From Streptomyces sp. NBC_00464 (GTDB lineage Bacteria; Actinomycetota; Actinomycetes; Streptomycetales; Streptomycetaceae), in the NCBI RefSeq assembly GCF_036013915.1, contig NZ_CP107899.1:7964001-8028000 (forward strand): 64,000 nt of DNA. The letters run 5' to 3'. Below the pieces are notes generated by a model. That model worked only from the letters and a program-made list of their open reading frames with translations, ran no database searches and had not been told where the DNA came from. The translations under genes and the position numbers were made by a program. Positions 40,281-49,582 of this stretch are shown piece by piece; positions within the stretch are counted from its first letter, which is position 1, and the number at the start of each line of letters is the position of its first letter.

Positions 40281-42668
40281 ATGAGCGACGCCCCGCCGTC
40301 CTCATCGACGACCGGCCCGACCGACGAAGAGATCGCCGCGCTCGACGCACACTGGCGGGCCGCCAACTATCTGGCCGTGGGCCAGATCTACCTGATGGCC
40401 AATCCGCTGCTGACCCGCCCACTCGTTCCCGAGGACATCAAGCCCCGGCTCCTCGGCCACTGGGGCACCTCACCGGGGCTCAACCTCGTGTACACGCACC
40501 TCAACCGCGTCATCGCCGCACGCGGCACCGAAGCGCTGTGCGTCTGGGGTCCCGGGCACGGTGGCCCCGCCGTCCTCGCCAACTCCTGGCTGGAGGGCAG
40601 CTACTCGCAGACGTACCCCGACGTCAGCAGGGACGAGGCGGGCATGGGGCTGCTGTTCAAGCAGTTCTCCTTCCCCGGCGGCGTGCCCAGCCATGTCGCG
40701 CCGGAGACCCCGGGCTCCATCCACGAGGGCGGCGAACTGGGCTACGCCCTCGCGCATGCCTACGGCGCCGCACTCGACCACCCCGACCTGCTGGTCACCT
40801 GTGTCATCGGCGACGGCGAGGCGGAGACCGGACCGCTCGCCGCCTCCTGGCACGCCAACAAGTTCCTCGATCCCGTCCATGACGGGGCCGTCCTTCCGGT
40901 CCTCCACCTCAACGGCTACAAGATCGCCAACCCGACCGTCCTCGCCCGTATCCCGGAGGCCGAGCTCGACGCCCTGTTGCGCGGCTACGGACACGAACCG
41001 CTGTACGTGGCGGGGGACGACCCCCTCACCGTGCACCGCGCGATGGCCGCTGCGATGGACCGGGCCCTCGACCGGATCCGCGAGCTCCAGGACGCCGCCA
41101 GGACCGGGGGCGACACCGGACGCCCGCACTGGCCGATGATCGTGCTCCGCACCCCGAAGGGCTGGACCGGACCCGCCGAGGTCGACGGGGTGCCCGTCGA
41201 GGGGACCTGGCGTGCTCACCAGGTCCCCCTGCCCGGGGTCCGCGACAATCCCGAGCACCTGCGGCAGCTGGAGCGATGGCTGCGCTCCTACCGGCCGGAG
41301 GAACTCTTCGACGCCGAGGGACGCCCCACGGACCAGGTCCTCGCCTGCGTTCCGGAAGGCGAGGCGCGGCTCGGCGCCACCCCGTACGCCAACGGCGGCC
41401 TGCTGCTGCGCGATCTGCCGGTGCCGCCCCTCGACGAGCACGCCGTCCAGGTGGACAGGCCGGGGACCGTTCTCCATGAACCGACCAGGGTTCTCGGCGG
41501 GCTGCTGGAGGCCGTCATGGCGGCCACCGCCGACCGGCGGGACTTCCGGGTCGTCGGCCCCGACGAGACGGCGTCGAACCGCCTCGACGCCCTCTACGGA
41601 GCCACCGGAAAGGCCTGGCAGTCCGGCACGCTCCCGACCGACGAGCACCTCGCCCGCGACGGCCGCGTCATGGAGGTCCTCTCGGAGCACCTCTGCCAGG
41701 GCTGGCTGGAGGGCTACCTGCTCACCGGCCGGCACGGACTCTTCTCCTGCTACGAGGCGTTCGCCCACATCGTCGACTCGATGGTCAACCAGCACATCAA
41801 GTGGCTGCGGACCTCCAGGCGGCTGCCCTGGCGCCGCCCCATCGCCTCCCTCAACTACCTGCTCACCTCGCACGTCTGGCGCCAGGACCACAACGGCTTC
41901 TCGCACCAGGACCCGGGATTCGTCGACCACATCCTGAACAAGAGCCCCGAGGTCGTACGCGTCTATCTGCCCCCGGACGCGAACACCCTGCTCTCCGTGG
42001 CCGACCACGCACTGCGCAGCCGCGACTACGTGAACGTGATCGTGGCCGGCAAGCAGCCGGGCTTCGACTGGCTCACCCTCGACCAGGCCCGCGCACACTG
42101 TGCGCGCGGAGCGGGCGTCTGGGAGTGGGCGGGGACCGAGGACGGCAGCCGCGAACCCGATGTCGTGCTCGCCTGCGCCGGGGACGTGCCCACCCTGGAG
42201 ACCCTGGCGGCCGCCGGTCTGCTGCGGCGTCATCTGCCGGAGCTGTCGGTGCGGGTGGTGAACGTCGTCGACATGGCCCGGCTCATGCCCCATGCCGAGC
42301 ATCCGCACGGGATGCCGGACTCCGAGTACGACGCCCTCTTCACCCGCGACAAGCCGGTGATCTTCGCCTACCACGGCTATCCCTGGCTGATCCACCGGCT
42401 GGCCTACCGCCGTACCGGACACGCCCAACTGCACGTCAGGGGCTACAAGGAGGAGGGCACGACCACCACGCCCTTCGACATGGTGGTCCGCAACGACCTC
42501 GACCGCTACCGCCTCGTCATGGACGTCATCGACCGCGTGCCCGGCCTGGGGGTCCGCGCGGTGGCGGTGCGCCAGGAGATGGCGGACACCCGCAACCGCC
42601 ACCACGACTGGATCCGCGCACATGGCACGGACCTGCCGGAGGTGACCGACTGGACCTGGGAGGGGTGA
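40281..42668 (+). CDS. xfp: Phosphoketolase (xylulose 5-phosphate/fructose 6-phosphate)
   Basis: A 795-residue thiamine diphosphate enzyme with the phosphoketolase start [20 protein letters not shown] and the motifs [43 protein letters not shown] (ThDP-binding GDG) and [11 protein letters not shown]. It splits xylulose 5-phosphate or fructose 6-phosphate to acetyl phosphate plus glyceraldehyde 3-phosphate or erythrose 4-phosphate. No ackA or pta gene is adjacent. GAGGTG precedes the ATG. It ends at a strong terminator. Confidence 0.95.
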   Translation: MSDAPPSSSTTGPTDEEIAALDAHWRAANYLAVGQIYLMANPLLTRPLVPEDIKPRLLGHWGTSPGLNLVYTHLNRVIAARGTEALCVWGPGHGGPAVLANSWLEGSYSQTYPDVSRDEAGMGLLFKQFSFPGGVPSHVAPETPGSIHEGGELGYALAHAYGAALDHPDLLVTCVIGDGEAETGPLAASWHANKFLDPVHDGAVLPVLHLNGYKIANPTVLARIPEAELDALLRGYGHEPLYVAGDDPLTVHRAMAAAMDRALDRIRELQDAARTGGDTGRPHWPMIVLRTPKGWTGPAEVDGVPVEGTWRAHQVPLPGVRDNPEHLRQLERWLRSYRPEELFDAEGRPTDQVLACVPEGEARLGATPYANGGLLLRDLPVPPLDEHAVQVDRPGTVLHEPTRVLGGLLEAVMAATADRRDFRVVGPDETASNRLDALYGATGKAWQSGTLPTDEHLARDGRVMEVLSEHLCQGWLEGYLLTGRHGLFSCYEAFAHIVDSMVNQHIKWLRTSRRLPWRRPIASLNYLLTSHVWRQDHNGFSHQDPGFVDHILNKSPEVVRVYLPPDANTLLSVADHALRSRDYVNVIVAGKQPGFDWLTLDQARAHCARGAGVWEWAGTEDGSREPDVVLACAGDVPTLETLAAAGLLRRHLPELSVRVVNVVDMARLMPHAEHPHGMPDSEYDALFTRDKPVIFAYHGYPWLIHRLAYRRTGHAQLHVRGYKEEGTTTTPFDMVVRNDLDRYRLVMDVIDRVPGLGVRAVAVRQEMADTRNRHHDWIRAHGTDLPEVTDWTWEG

Positions 42669-42687
42669 GCGCGCCCCGGTACGGAAT

Positions 42688-42717
42688 AGGCCCGGACGGG
42701 GGTCTCCGTCCGGGCCT
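42688..42717. terminator. Terminator between phosphoketolase and the stabilisation-type gene
   Basis: A perfect 12-bp stem (AGGCCCGGACGG / CCGTCCGGGCCT) with a 6-base loop between convergent genes. Confidence 0.75.
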
Positions 42718-42732
42718 GCCGCGCTGCGAGGG

Positions 42733-43056
42733 TCAGCGGCCGACCGCGCGCGCCAGCTCGGCCTTCGTCATCGATGAACGCCCCTTGACGTTCTTGTGCT
42801 TCGCCTCTTCGTAGAGCTGGTCACGGGTGGGACCCTGGGCGCCGCTGTGTGAACGCAGCCCGCCGCGCCGCGAGGACGAGATGTCCTCGGTCGAGGTGCG
42901 GCTCGCGGTCCGAGACTTGCCTGCGCGGGCCCGTTCCTTGTTGACGGTCCGGGCGGCGATCTCCTCGGCCCGGTCCTCGCCGACGCCGCGTTCCTGGGCG
43001 CTCTCCTTGATGTGCTCGTACTGCCGTTCCCGCTTCGGATTCGATCCGCGTGGCAT
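42733..43056 (-). CDS. Plasmid stabilisation-type / Rho N-terminal-like small protein
   Basis: A 107-residue very basic protein: PRGSNPKRERQYEHIKESAQERG, then RAEEIAARTVNKERARAGKS, ending in RDQLYEEAKHKNVKGRSSMTKAELARAV. The last part has the helix-extended loop-helix pattern of Rho N-terminal/SAP-like nucleic-acid-binding domains. Homologues are often labelled plasmid stabilisation protein; the gene is chromosomal here and no toxin partner is seen. GAGGAG lies before the ATG. Confidence 0.75.
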   Translation of the reverse strand: MPRGSNPKRERQYEHIKESAQERGVGEDRAEEIAARTVNKERARAGKSRTASRTSTEDISSSRRGGLRSHSGAQGPTRDQLYEEAKHKNVKGRSSMTKAELARAVGR

Positions 43057-43130
43057 GATGCGTTCTCCTCTCGGCGCTACGGCCCGGGACCTCTCCAGTG
43101 TGGCAAAAAAGCCCGGGCCGCAGCCACCGC

Positions 43131-44246
43131 TCAGTAGCGCAGCGCCGCCGCGATCCGTCCGTGCTCCTTGAGTGAGTCGTCCGCGACGAAGACGACGTCG
43201 GCGCCGCTGTCCAGCGCCGCCTCGACCAGCTCGTCGACGATGTCCTCGCGTACCTTCTCGTCCGCCGGGCCGGCGGCCTCGCCGCCCACCGGCACCAGGT
43301 GCTCCTGGTCGACCCGGACCGTCTGCTGGTAGTGCTCCTCCACCGCCACCAGGCCGGCGCGTCCCTCCCGTACGGCGGCCCACACCTCGTCGAGGCCGCC
43401 GGCGAAGGCACGCCGCCCGCGGGCCTCGTCCAGCTTGCCGTCGATCTCCGCGGCGAAGCGCTTCTGCCGGGCCTCCAGCGCGGGCCGCAGCTCGGTCAGC
43501 AGATCGCTGGGCGAGGTGTCGGCCGGTGCGCCCTTGGTGACCCGGCCGACCGCACCCTTGGCGCTCTCGCCGACCTCGTCGAGCAGGGCGAGCGCCGGAG
43601 CGAGGCCGACCAGGTAGAGCGGGCGCGGATCGGTGGCCAGTACCCCGCGCAGCTTCTCGTCCACCGTGCGCAGGAACTGCCGGGTCTCCTCGCCGCTGAA
43701 GGTGCTCGGGGTGTCGCCGATCCGCTCCTCGCGCTGCGGGTTGGGCGCCTCGCGCGGGGCGGTCAGGGGGAAGCCGCCGATGTGTTCCTCGTGCGCGGAG
43801 TCCGACGTGCCGCTGAACAGGGCGGCGTGGTCGGCCGACACGGTGAGCGCCCAGAACGGCTGAGCCTGGGCCTTCGCGGCGACCAGGTTGCGGGTCAGAT
43901 AGGTGTCGCTGAGTACCACCCGTTCGGGTGCGGTGCGCGGCAGCTGCCAGATCTGGTACTCGTCCGCTGTCGCGAGGACCACCAGCGCGTCCAGCGCGCG
44001 GCGCGGATCGATCTCGTCGACCGCCCGGTCCAGCTGCTTCCTGACCGCCGCGCGCACCTCGCGGGTGACCTCGGGATCGGCGTCGAGCCGGCTGCCGGCC
44101 TCGGACACCAGGTTGCGCAGCCGTACGGCGTCCTGGGCGTTGTCCGGTGCGCGGCGGTGGGTCGGCATGGTCAGGGACAGGGCCGGATAGGGCTTGGCCG
44201 CGCGGAGCTTCTGCAACAGACCGGCGGTCAGGGCGTCCGTATCCAT
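43131..44246 (-). CDS. baeRF3-type archaeo-eukaryotic release factor-like protein
   Basis: A 371-residue protein resembling the bacterial baeRF3 group related to eRF1: ALSLTMPTHRRAPDN at the N-terminus, VVLSDTYLTRNLVAAKAQAQPFWALTVS in the centre, and a C-terminal DIVDELVEAALDSGADVVFVADDSLKEHGRIAAALRY similar to the eL30e-like domain. No GGQ motif is present. GGGAGGG lies before the ATG at 44246; upstream in-frame starts add an unrelated basic head. A role in ribosome rescue or stress has been proposed for the group but is not established. Confidence 0.8.
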   Translation of the reverse strand: MDTDALTAGLLQKLRAAKPYPALSLTMPTHRRAPDNAQDAVRLRNLVSEAGSRLDADPEVTREVRAAVRKQLDRAVDEIDPRRALDALVVLATADEYQIWQLPRTAPERVVLSDTYLTRNLVAAKAQAQPFWALTVSADHAALFSGTSDSAHEEHIGGFPLTAPREAPNPQREERIGDTPSTFSGEETRQFLRTVDEKLRGVLATDPRPLYLVGLAPALALLDEVGESAKGAVGRVTKGAPADTSPSDLLTELRPALEARQKRFAAEIDGKLDEARGRRAFAGGLDEVWAAVREGRAGLVAVEEHYQQTVRVDQEHLVPVGGEAAGPADEKVREDIVDELVEAALDSGADVVFVADDSLKEHGRIAAALRY

Positions 44247-44367
44247 CAGTTCCCTCCCGGGGACTTGTGCGCACTGCGGTGCGGAGCGGGTGATTCGACG
44301 AGTCAATTCATACCTTTTGATCCTAATATGGGCGAGTTGGTCATTCCGGGTTCGGGAGGTATGCGCG

Positions 44368-44862
44368 ATGTCCACGCTCACCGTGTGGAAATTCCAGTCC
44401 GCCGAAGGCGCGGAGGACGTGGAGACGACGCTGAAGTCCCTTCAGAAGGAGGGACTGATCAAGATCCTGGACGCCGCCGTCGTGAGCTGGCCCGCCGACC
44501 GCGCCAAGCCGCGCACGAAGCAGCTGCTCAACCTGGTGGGCGCGGGCGCCCTGAGCGGCACCTTCTGGGGCATGCTCTTCGGGCTCATCTTCCTGATGCC
44601 GCTGCTGGGCGCCGCCATCGGCGCGGCCGCCGGAGCGCTCGGCGGAAAGCTGGCCGACGTCGGCATCGACGACGACTTCATCGCCGAGGTCAAGGAGAAG
44701 ATCACGCCCGGCACTTCGGCGCTGTTCCTGCTCACCATGAACGAGGTGCCCGACCGGATCGGCGACGCGCTCCCCGGCGGCGGCGCCGAACTGCTCCACA
44801 GCAATCTGGACACCTCCAGCGAGCAGCGGCTCCGGGAGATCTTCGGCGAGGACGCGGCATGA
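44368..44862 (+). CDS. DUF1269 family membrane protein
   Basis: A 164-residue protein: a ferredoxin-like N-terminus (TLTVWKFQSAEGAEDVETTLKSLQ), a glycine-rich hydrophobic hairpin (LNLVGAGALSGTFWGMLFGLIFLMPLLGAAIGAAAGAL) and a C-terminal region with GTSALFLLTMNEVPDRI, as in DUF1269. It is divergent from baeRF3, with TAATAT (44324-44329) in an AT-rich gap as a likely -10. GGGAGG lies upstream. Often found among stress genes; function unknown. Confidence 0.88.
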   Translation: MSTLTVWKFQSAEGAEDVETTLKSLQKEGLIKILDAAVVSWPADRAKPRTKQLLNLVGAGALSGTFWGMLFGLIFLMPLLGAAIGAAAGALGGKLADVGIDDDFIAEVKEKITPGTSALFLLTMNEVPDRIGDALPGGGAELLHSNLDTSSEQRLREIFGEDAA

Positions 44863-44948
44863 CCACCCCGGAGCCGGCGCCCCGGCCGGTCCCCACCTCG
44901 CCTGCCCCCATTTCCCTTCTCACTTCCGATCAGACGGAGCGTCCGTGA
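44859..44948 (+). CDS. Possible 29-residue coupled ORF between DUF1269 and the lipoprotein
   Basis: A Pro/Thr-rich 29-codon ORF whose ATG overlaps the DUF1269 stop (ATGA) and whose TGA overlaps the GTG of the next gene (GTGA). It may be a real micropeptide or simply a translational bridge that keeps ribosomes moving through the operon. Composition is not distinctive. Confidence 0.3.
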   Translation: MTTPEPAPRPVPTSPAPISLLTSDQTERP

Positions 44949-45511
44949 ACCAGACCAGCCCCGTGCGGCGCGCCCTCGGCGGCCGCGCAGCCCGCAGCCT
45001 GACCCCTGCCGTGCTCGCCGCGGTCATCGTCGCGGGCACCGCCGCCTGCGACAGCTCCGACACCTCGTCGCAGGGCACGGCCAGAAGCACCCGTACGGTG
45101 TCCGCGGAGCCGGCCACGTCCCCCTCGGTCACCGAGAGCCCGCGCACCCAGGAGGACTTCGCGGCCTCGGTCTCCGCCGATGTGGAACGTAACCGGCAGA
45201 AGGCCGTGACGACACTGAAGGGTGTCGAGGGGAAGGGCAACGCCGTCGATGACGTGTCCGTCAACGGCCTCCCGGTCGCGGCGTCGGAACAGTTCCGCAG
45301 CGCCCTCGTACGGGTGACCAACCGCACCGACAAGGCCGCCTTCTACGCCGTGCGGGTGGAGTTCGTGGACGCCTCCGGCAAGGTGCTCGACTCCGTGGTG
45401 CTCGGCTTCGCCGACGCGCCGCCGAACCGGACGGTCAGCCAGCACGCCAACAGCCGCAAGGCCGCGGGCGTCAAGTCGTTCCCCCGGATCGCCCAGGCCG
45501 AGCGCAGCTGA
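44945..45511 (+). CDS. Putative secreted lipoprotein
   Basis: A 188-residue protein: basic N-terminus, hydrophobic core (LTPAVLAAVIVAGTAA) and a cysteine at about residue 35 in GTAAC, a weak lipobox followed by a Ser/Thr-rich linker. The C-terminal half (FRSALVRVTNRTDKAAFYAVRVEFVDASGKVLDSVVLGFADAPPNRT) looks like an immunoglobulin-type FxLYD beta-sandwich. It would act outside the membrane. GTG start. The glutaminase gene follows after 14 bases. Confidence 0.75.
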   Translation: MNQTSPVRRALGGRAARSLTPAVLAAVIVAGTAACDSSDTSSQGTARSTRTVSAEPATSPSVTESPRTQEDFAASVSADVERNRQKAVTTLKGVEGKGNAVDDVSVNGLPVAASEQFRSALVRVTNRTDKAAFYAVRVEFVDASGKVLDSVVLGFADAPPNRTVSQHANSRKAAGVKSFPRIAQAERS

Positions 45512-45525
45512 CGGCCGGGAGCACG

Positions 45526-46863
45526 GTGAGCCCCGCCACCGGTGCGGTCACGGACGCGCTGCGAGAACTGCACACCAGGTACGCCGGAGTCGACGAAGGT
45601 GAACTCGCCGACTACATCCCGCAATTGGCGCTCGCCGACCCGGGCGCCTTCGGGCTGGCCCTGATCAGCATGGACGGTCACCGGTACAGCACCGGCGACG
45701 CCGACGTGCCGTTCACCCTCCAGTCCGTGTCGAAGCCGTTCGTCTACGCCCTGGCCCTGTCCCTCCTCGGCCTCGACGAGGTGTCCCGCTGGGTGAACGC
45801 CGAGCCCAGCGGCGAGGCGTTCAACGCCGTCAGCCTGGAACACGGCACCGGTCGCCCGGACAACGCCATGGTCAACGCCGGCGCCATCGTCACCACCGCC
45901 CTGATCCCCGACACCCCCGTCGCGCCGAGGTTCGGACGCATCCTCGACTGCCTCAGCCGGTTCGCCGGCCGGAGGCTCGACGTCGACGAGGAGGTGTACG
46001 CCTCCGAGGCGGCCACCGGGGACCGCAACCGCGCCCTCGCCTATCTCATCCGCTCCACCGGCCCCCTGCCCATGGATCCGGTGGCGGCGGTGGAGACGTA
46101 CTTCCGCCAGTGCGCGGTACGGGTCACGGCACTGGATCTCGCCGCCATGGCGGCGACCCTGGCCCACGGCGGCGTCAATCCGCTCACCGGGGACACGGTG
46201 GTGTCCGAGCCCGTCGCCGCCCAGGTGCTCGCCGTGATGGCGACCTGCGGCATGTACGACTCCTCGGGCGACTGGCTGCTCAGAGTCGGGCTGCCGGCCA
46301 AGAGCGGGGTCTCCGGCGGTCTGATCGCCGCCGGACCCGCGCGGTTCGGACTCGCGACGTACAGCCCGCTGCTCGATCCGACGGGCACCTCCGTGCGGGG
46401 ACACCGGGCTATCGGGATGCTCTCGGAGCGGCTCGGCCTGCATCTCATGTACAACCCGGCCCTGGCGGGCTCCACCGTCACCCTGGTCACCACCGCGGAC
46501 GATCTGCCCACCGCGCCGACGGGCGAGCGGGAGCGCGCGCGCCGCGAACGGGTGGCGGTCGCCGCCGCCCAGGGCGCTCTGGACTTCACCGCGGCGGAGC
46601 GGGTGCTGTACGCCCTGGACGAGGCGGGGACCGGGCGGACCGGCGCCGTGGTGCTCGACCTGGTGCGGGTGACGGACATCGACGCCGTGGCCCGGGCGAT
46701 GCTGCGCAGCGGGCTGGCCCGCCTCGCCGGCGACGGCCGCCGCACCGCGGTGGCCGACCCGGACGGCCGCCTCCGTGAGCCGGGCGGCGAGGACGGGGTC
46801 CCGCGCCGCTTCGACTCCCGGGAGGAGGCCGTGACCTGGTGCACGGAGACGGCCGCCCGCTGA
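45526..46863 (+). CDS. glsA: Glutaminase with C-terminal STAS-like domain
   Basis: 445 residues. Residues 1 to about 310 are a serine-type glutaminase with the SxxK motif in LQSVSKPFVYALAL, EPSGEAFN, NAMVNAGAI and SGVSGGLIA, hydrolysing glutamine to glutamate and ammonia. The last about 100 residues (GALDFTAAERVLYALDEAG ... VVLDLVRVTDIDAVARAML) form a STAS/anti-anti-sigma-like fold, a fusion found in some actinobacterial and mammalian-like glutaminases and probably regulatory. GTG start. It follows the lipoprotein gene closely. Confidence 0.9.
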   Translation: MSPATGAVTDALRELHTRYAGVDEGELADYIPQLALADPGAFGLALISMDGHRYSTGDADVPFTLQSVSKPFVYALALSLLGLDEVSRWVNAEPSGEAFNAVSLEHGTGRPDNAMVNAGAIVTTALIPDTPVAPRFGRILDCLSRFAGRRLDVDEEVYASEAATGDRNRALAYLIRSTGPLPMDPVAAVETYFRQCAVRVTALDLAAMAATLAHGGVNPLTGDTVVSEPVAAQVLAVMATCGMYDSSGDWLLRVGLPAKSGVSGGLIAAGPARFGLATYSPLLDPTGTSVRGHRAIGMLSERLGLHLMYNPALAGSTVTLVTTADDLPTAPTGERERARRERVAVAAAQGALDFTAAERVLYALDEAGTGRTGAVVLDLVRVTDIDAVARAMLRSGLARLAGDGRRTAVADPDGRLREPGGEDGVPRRFDSREEAVTWCTETAAR

Positions 46864-46905
46864 GCCGCCGCAGGGACCGTCCGCCGGTGGGTCAGGAGAG
46901 GTCCG

Positions 46906-47730
46906 TCACCAGATGGACTCCACCCACTCGGGGTGGTCGATGAACGGGTTCCGGTTGTGCTGGTACTGGTCGAATATGACGTCGTTGCGCCGCTGTTCAA
47001 AGGTGTCCGGCGGGTCCTGCTCGCTCCATGTCTTCAGCACGGAGAGCCGGCCGATGTTCGGTGCGGAGCCGTTCGACACGCTGTCGTTGGGTTCGAGGTC
47101 GGCGAAGGAGTCGTCGCCCTCGTAGCGCACCGCCATGTAGAGGATCATGCGGGCCACGTCGCCCTTGACCGCGTCGCGTGGTTCGAAGGAGTCGCTGTCG
47201 GTGTAGTTGCCGGGCGCCTCGCTCAGCTCGGTGCCGCCGTTGTCGAAGTCCTTGTTGCCACGCGTGGAGTTGACCGAGACGTCCTCCGGGCGCAGGTGGT
47301 GGATGTCCGTTCCGGGGCCCGTTGCCGTGCCGAAGTCGCCGTGGGACTTGGCCCAGACGTGCTCCCGGTTCCACTGGTCGACGTTGCCGCCGTTGTCGCT
47401 CTTGGGCTCGGAGCGTCCGGTGTACAGGAGGATCACGTTCGAGGAGTTGGCCGGGTCCTCGTCGGTGTCCTTGAGCGCGTCCCAGACCTGGCTGTAGGTG
47501 AGCTTGGACTGGTCGCTGATGATCGTGTGCAGGGCGCCCTTGAGGGCGGTGCCGGTCTTGCCGAGCGCGTCCTGGTAGTACGTGTCGTCCAGTGCGCCGA
47601 GCGGGGTGGCGGACGGGACCGCGGCCGGTGGTGTCGCGGCGGGCGCGGCGGCCGCGGTGCCCGCGAGCACCGCGAAGGCGGCGAGAGTGGCCAGCAGCGG
47701 GCGCCGGTGGGAAAGGTGACGACGGGACAT
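46906..47730 (-). CDS. Secreted endonuclease I family nuclease
   Basis: A 274-residue protein: twin basic N-terminus and hydrophobic core ending in AAAAPAA, a Sec-type signal peptide of about 30-35 residues. The mature part has NREHVWAKSHGDFG, GTDIHHLRPEDVSVNSTRGN and GDVARMILYMAVRY, the beta-beta-alpha metal site of endonuclease I (Bsn/EndA). It degrades extracellular DNA. GGAGAGGAC lies 10 bases before the ATG; in-frame upstream starts would bury the signal peptide. Convergent with glsA. Confidence 0.9.
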   Translation of the reverse strand: MSRRHLSHRRPLLATLAAFAVLAGTAAAAPAATPPAAVPSATPLGALDDTYYQDALGKTGTALKGALHTIISDQSKLTYSQVWDALKDTDEDPANSSNVILLYTGRSEPKSDNGGNVDQWNREHVWAKSHGDFGTATGPGTDIHHLRPEDVSVNSTRGNKDFDNGGTELSEAPGNYTDSDSFEPRDAVKGDVARMILYMAVRYEGDDSFADLEPNDSVSNGSAPNIGRLSVLKTWSEQDPPDTFEQRRNDVIFDQYQHNRNPFIDHPEWVESIW

Positions 47731-47970
47731 GTGGGGTGTCCTCTCCGGAAATACGGGCACCGCGGCGCTGTCACAGGGTGGGGGACGGCGCCGCGGTGGT
47801 CGTGTTACTAGGTGGTCAGCGGGAGCCTTCCACACGCACCGTGACCGAGGTGTGAACACTGCGTACCTATCATGTGCAGGTCAAGTGAGGGTCGGGACCG
47901 GGCTGCCGCGCGCCTCGGATGCGCCCCCCTCGGCGCGGGGCGAGAATTGCCGCAAGGACGAGGAGGCGGC

Positions 47971-48168
47971 ATGAGCGACGAGCCCGAATCCGTATCCGTA
48001 CGGGGCGTGACCCCCGACAGCCTTCTGCACACAGGTGCCAGCGAGAATCCCTCGGCGGAGGACGTGGTGCTCGCCTCCGGGCGGGACCTGACACCCCGGA
48101 ATCTCGAGTGGGCGGAGCGCCGGCTGGCCAGTGAGGGCCGGGCGGCCCTCGACAAGCAGCTGCCTTAG
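47971..48168 (+). CDS. Small conserved hypothetical protein
   Basis: 65 residues, acidic N-terminus and a C-terminal helix with DLTPRNLEWAERRLASEGRAALDKQLP. GAGGAGG lies just before the ATG, giving good support for expression. No family name recognised. It lies upstream of the RlmG-like methyltransferase gene in the same direction. Confidence 0.65.
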   Translation: MSDEPESVSVRGVTPDSLLHTGASENPSAEDVVLASGRDLTPRNLEWAERRLASEGRAALDKQLP

Positions 48169-48321
48169 TGGCCCCGCGGCCGGGCGCCTGCCCTGGCCGC
48201 CGGCGGATGCCGGTGGCGCGGGGGACACCCGGCCGTAGCGGCGGTACAGGGCACTGTGCAGGTGCGCGGCGGCGGCCGGCTGTGCGGGCGTACGGCGCTG
48301 CTCGGTTAGCCTGAACGCAAT

Positions 48322-49479
48322 ATGAACCGTTTGACGACGTCAGGGGCCGGTTACGACCTCGCCCGATTCCCCGAGAACCCCCGCGACCCGTTCCAGGCCT
48401 GGGACGCGGCCGACGAATACCTGCTGCGGCACCTGGAGGGGATCGACGGGGCCGAGCCGCTCGCGCTCTCCGGACGCCTCGTGATCGTCGGTGACCGCTG
48501 GGGCGCGCTGAGTACGGCGCTGGCCGAGCACCGCCCCGCACAGATCACCGACTCCTACCTCGCGCAGCGGGCGACGACGGCGAACCTGGAGCGCAACGGC
48601 GCCGACCCCGAAGCCGTGCGCCTGCTGTCCGCCCGCGAGACGCCGCCGGACCGTATCGACGTCCTGCTCGTCCGTGTGCCCAAGAGCCTCGCGCTCCTGG
48701 AGGACCAGTTGCACCGGCTCGCGCCCGCCGTCCACGCAGGCACCGTTGTCATCGGCACCGGGATGGTGAAGGAGATCCACACCTCCACCCTCAAACTGTT
48801 CGAGCGGATCATCGGCCCCACCCGCACCTCGCTCGCGGTCAAGAAGGCCCGGCTCATCCACTGCACACCCGACCCCTCCCTGGCGCGTACCCCCAGCCCC
48901 TGGCCGTACCGCTACGAGCTGCCCGGCGACGTGGGCACTGTCGCGGGACGCACCGTCATCAACCACGCCGGGATCTTCTGCGCGGAGCGGCTCGACATCG
49001 GCACCCGCTTCTTCCTCAAGCACCTGCCGGTGCGCAGCGGCCCGGACCGCGTCGTCGACCTCGGCTGCGGGAACGGAGTCCTCGGCCTGGCCGCCGCACT
49101 CGCCAACCCCGACGCCGAGCTCACCTTCGTCGACGAGTCGTACCAGGCCCTCGCCTCCGCGGAGGCGACCTTCCGGGCGAACACCGGAGCGGACGCCGAG
49201 GCCCGCTTCGTCGTCGCCGACGGGCTGACCGGCGCAGAGCCCGCCGGTGCGGACCTCGTCCTGTGCAACCCGCCGTTCCACTCGCACCAGGCCACCACGG
49301 ACGCGACGGCCCGGAACATGTTCCACGGCGCGCGCACCGCGCTGCGCCAGGGCGGCGAACTCTGGGTGGTCGGCAACCGGCACCTCGCCTACCACACCCA
49401 GCTGCGCCGGATCTTCGGTAACTGCACCACGGTGGCGGGCGACCCCAAGTTCGTCGTCCTGCGCGCCGTCAAGCGCTGA
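48322..49479 (+). CDS. rlmG: RlmG/RsmC-like rRNA guanine-N2 methyltransferase
   Basis: A 385-residue protein made of an inactive N-terminal methyltransferase-like domain and an active C-terminal one with VVDLGCGNGVLGLAAA (SAM site), LTFVDESYQA and catalytic NPPFHSHQATTD. This architecture is that of RsmC and RlmG, which methylate G in 16S or 23S rRNA. TAGCCT 10 bases before the ATG could be a -10 for a nearly leaderless transcript. The target nucleotide is inferred from family only. Confidence 0.88.
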   Translation: MNRLTTSGAGYDLARFPENPRDPFQAWDAADEYLLRHLEGIDGAEPLALSGRLVIVGDRWGALSTALAEHRPAQITDSYLAQRATTANLERNGADPEAVRLLSARETPPDRIDVLLVRVPKSLALLEDQLHRLAPAVHAGTVVIGTGMVKEIHTSTLKLFERIIGPTRTSLAVKKARLIHCTPDPSLARTPSPWPYRYELPGDVGTVAGRTVINHAGIFCAERLDIGTRFFLKHLPVRSGPDRVVDLGCGNGVLGLAAALANPDAELTFVDESYQALASAEATFRANTGADAEARFVVADGLTGAEPAGADLVLCNPPFHSHQATTDATARNMFHGARTALRQGGELWVVGNRHLAYHTQLRRIFGNCTTVAGDPKFVVLRAVKR

Positions 49480-49582
49480 GGGTCACGCCCGGGTGTTCGC
49501 GCCCCTTCCGGATTCTGGCAACACGTTCTACTGTGTGCGCCGCCGCACACGGGCGACGCGAAGCGAGACTCCTGGAGGGGCC

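Noticed and set aside
42733..43056. Toxin-antitoxin system suggested by the plasmid-stabilisation label
   Set aside because: No partner toxin or antitoxin gene is adjacent; the protein is a lone basic helical protein with a Rho-N/SAP-like end.
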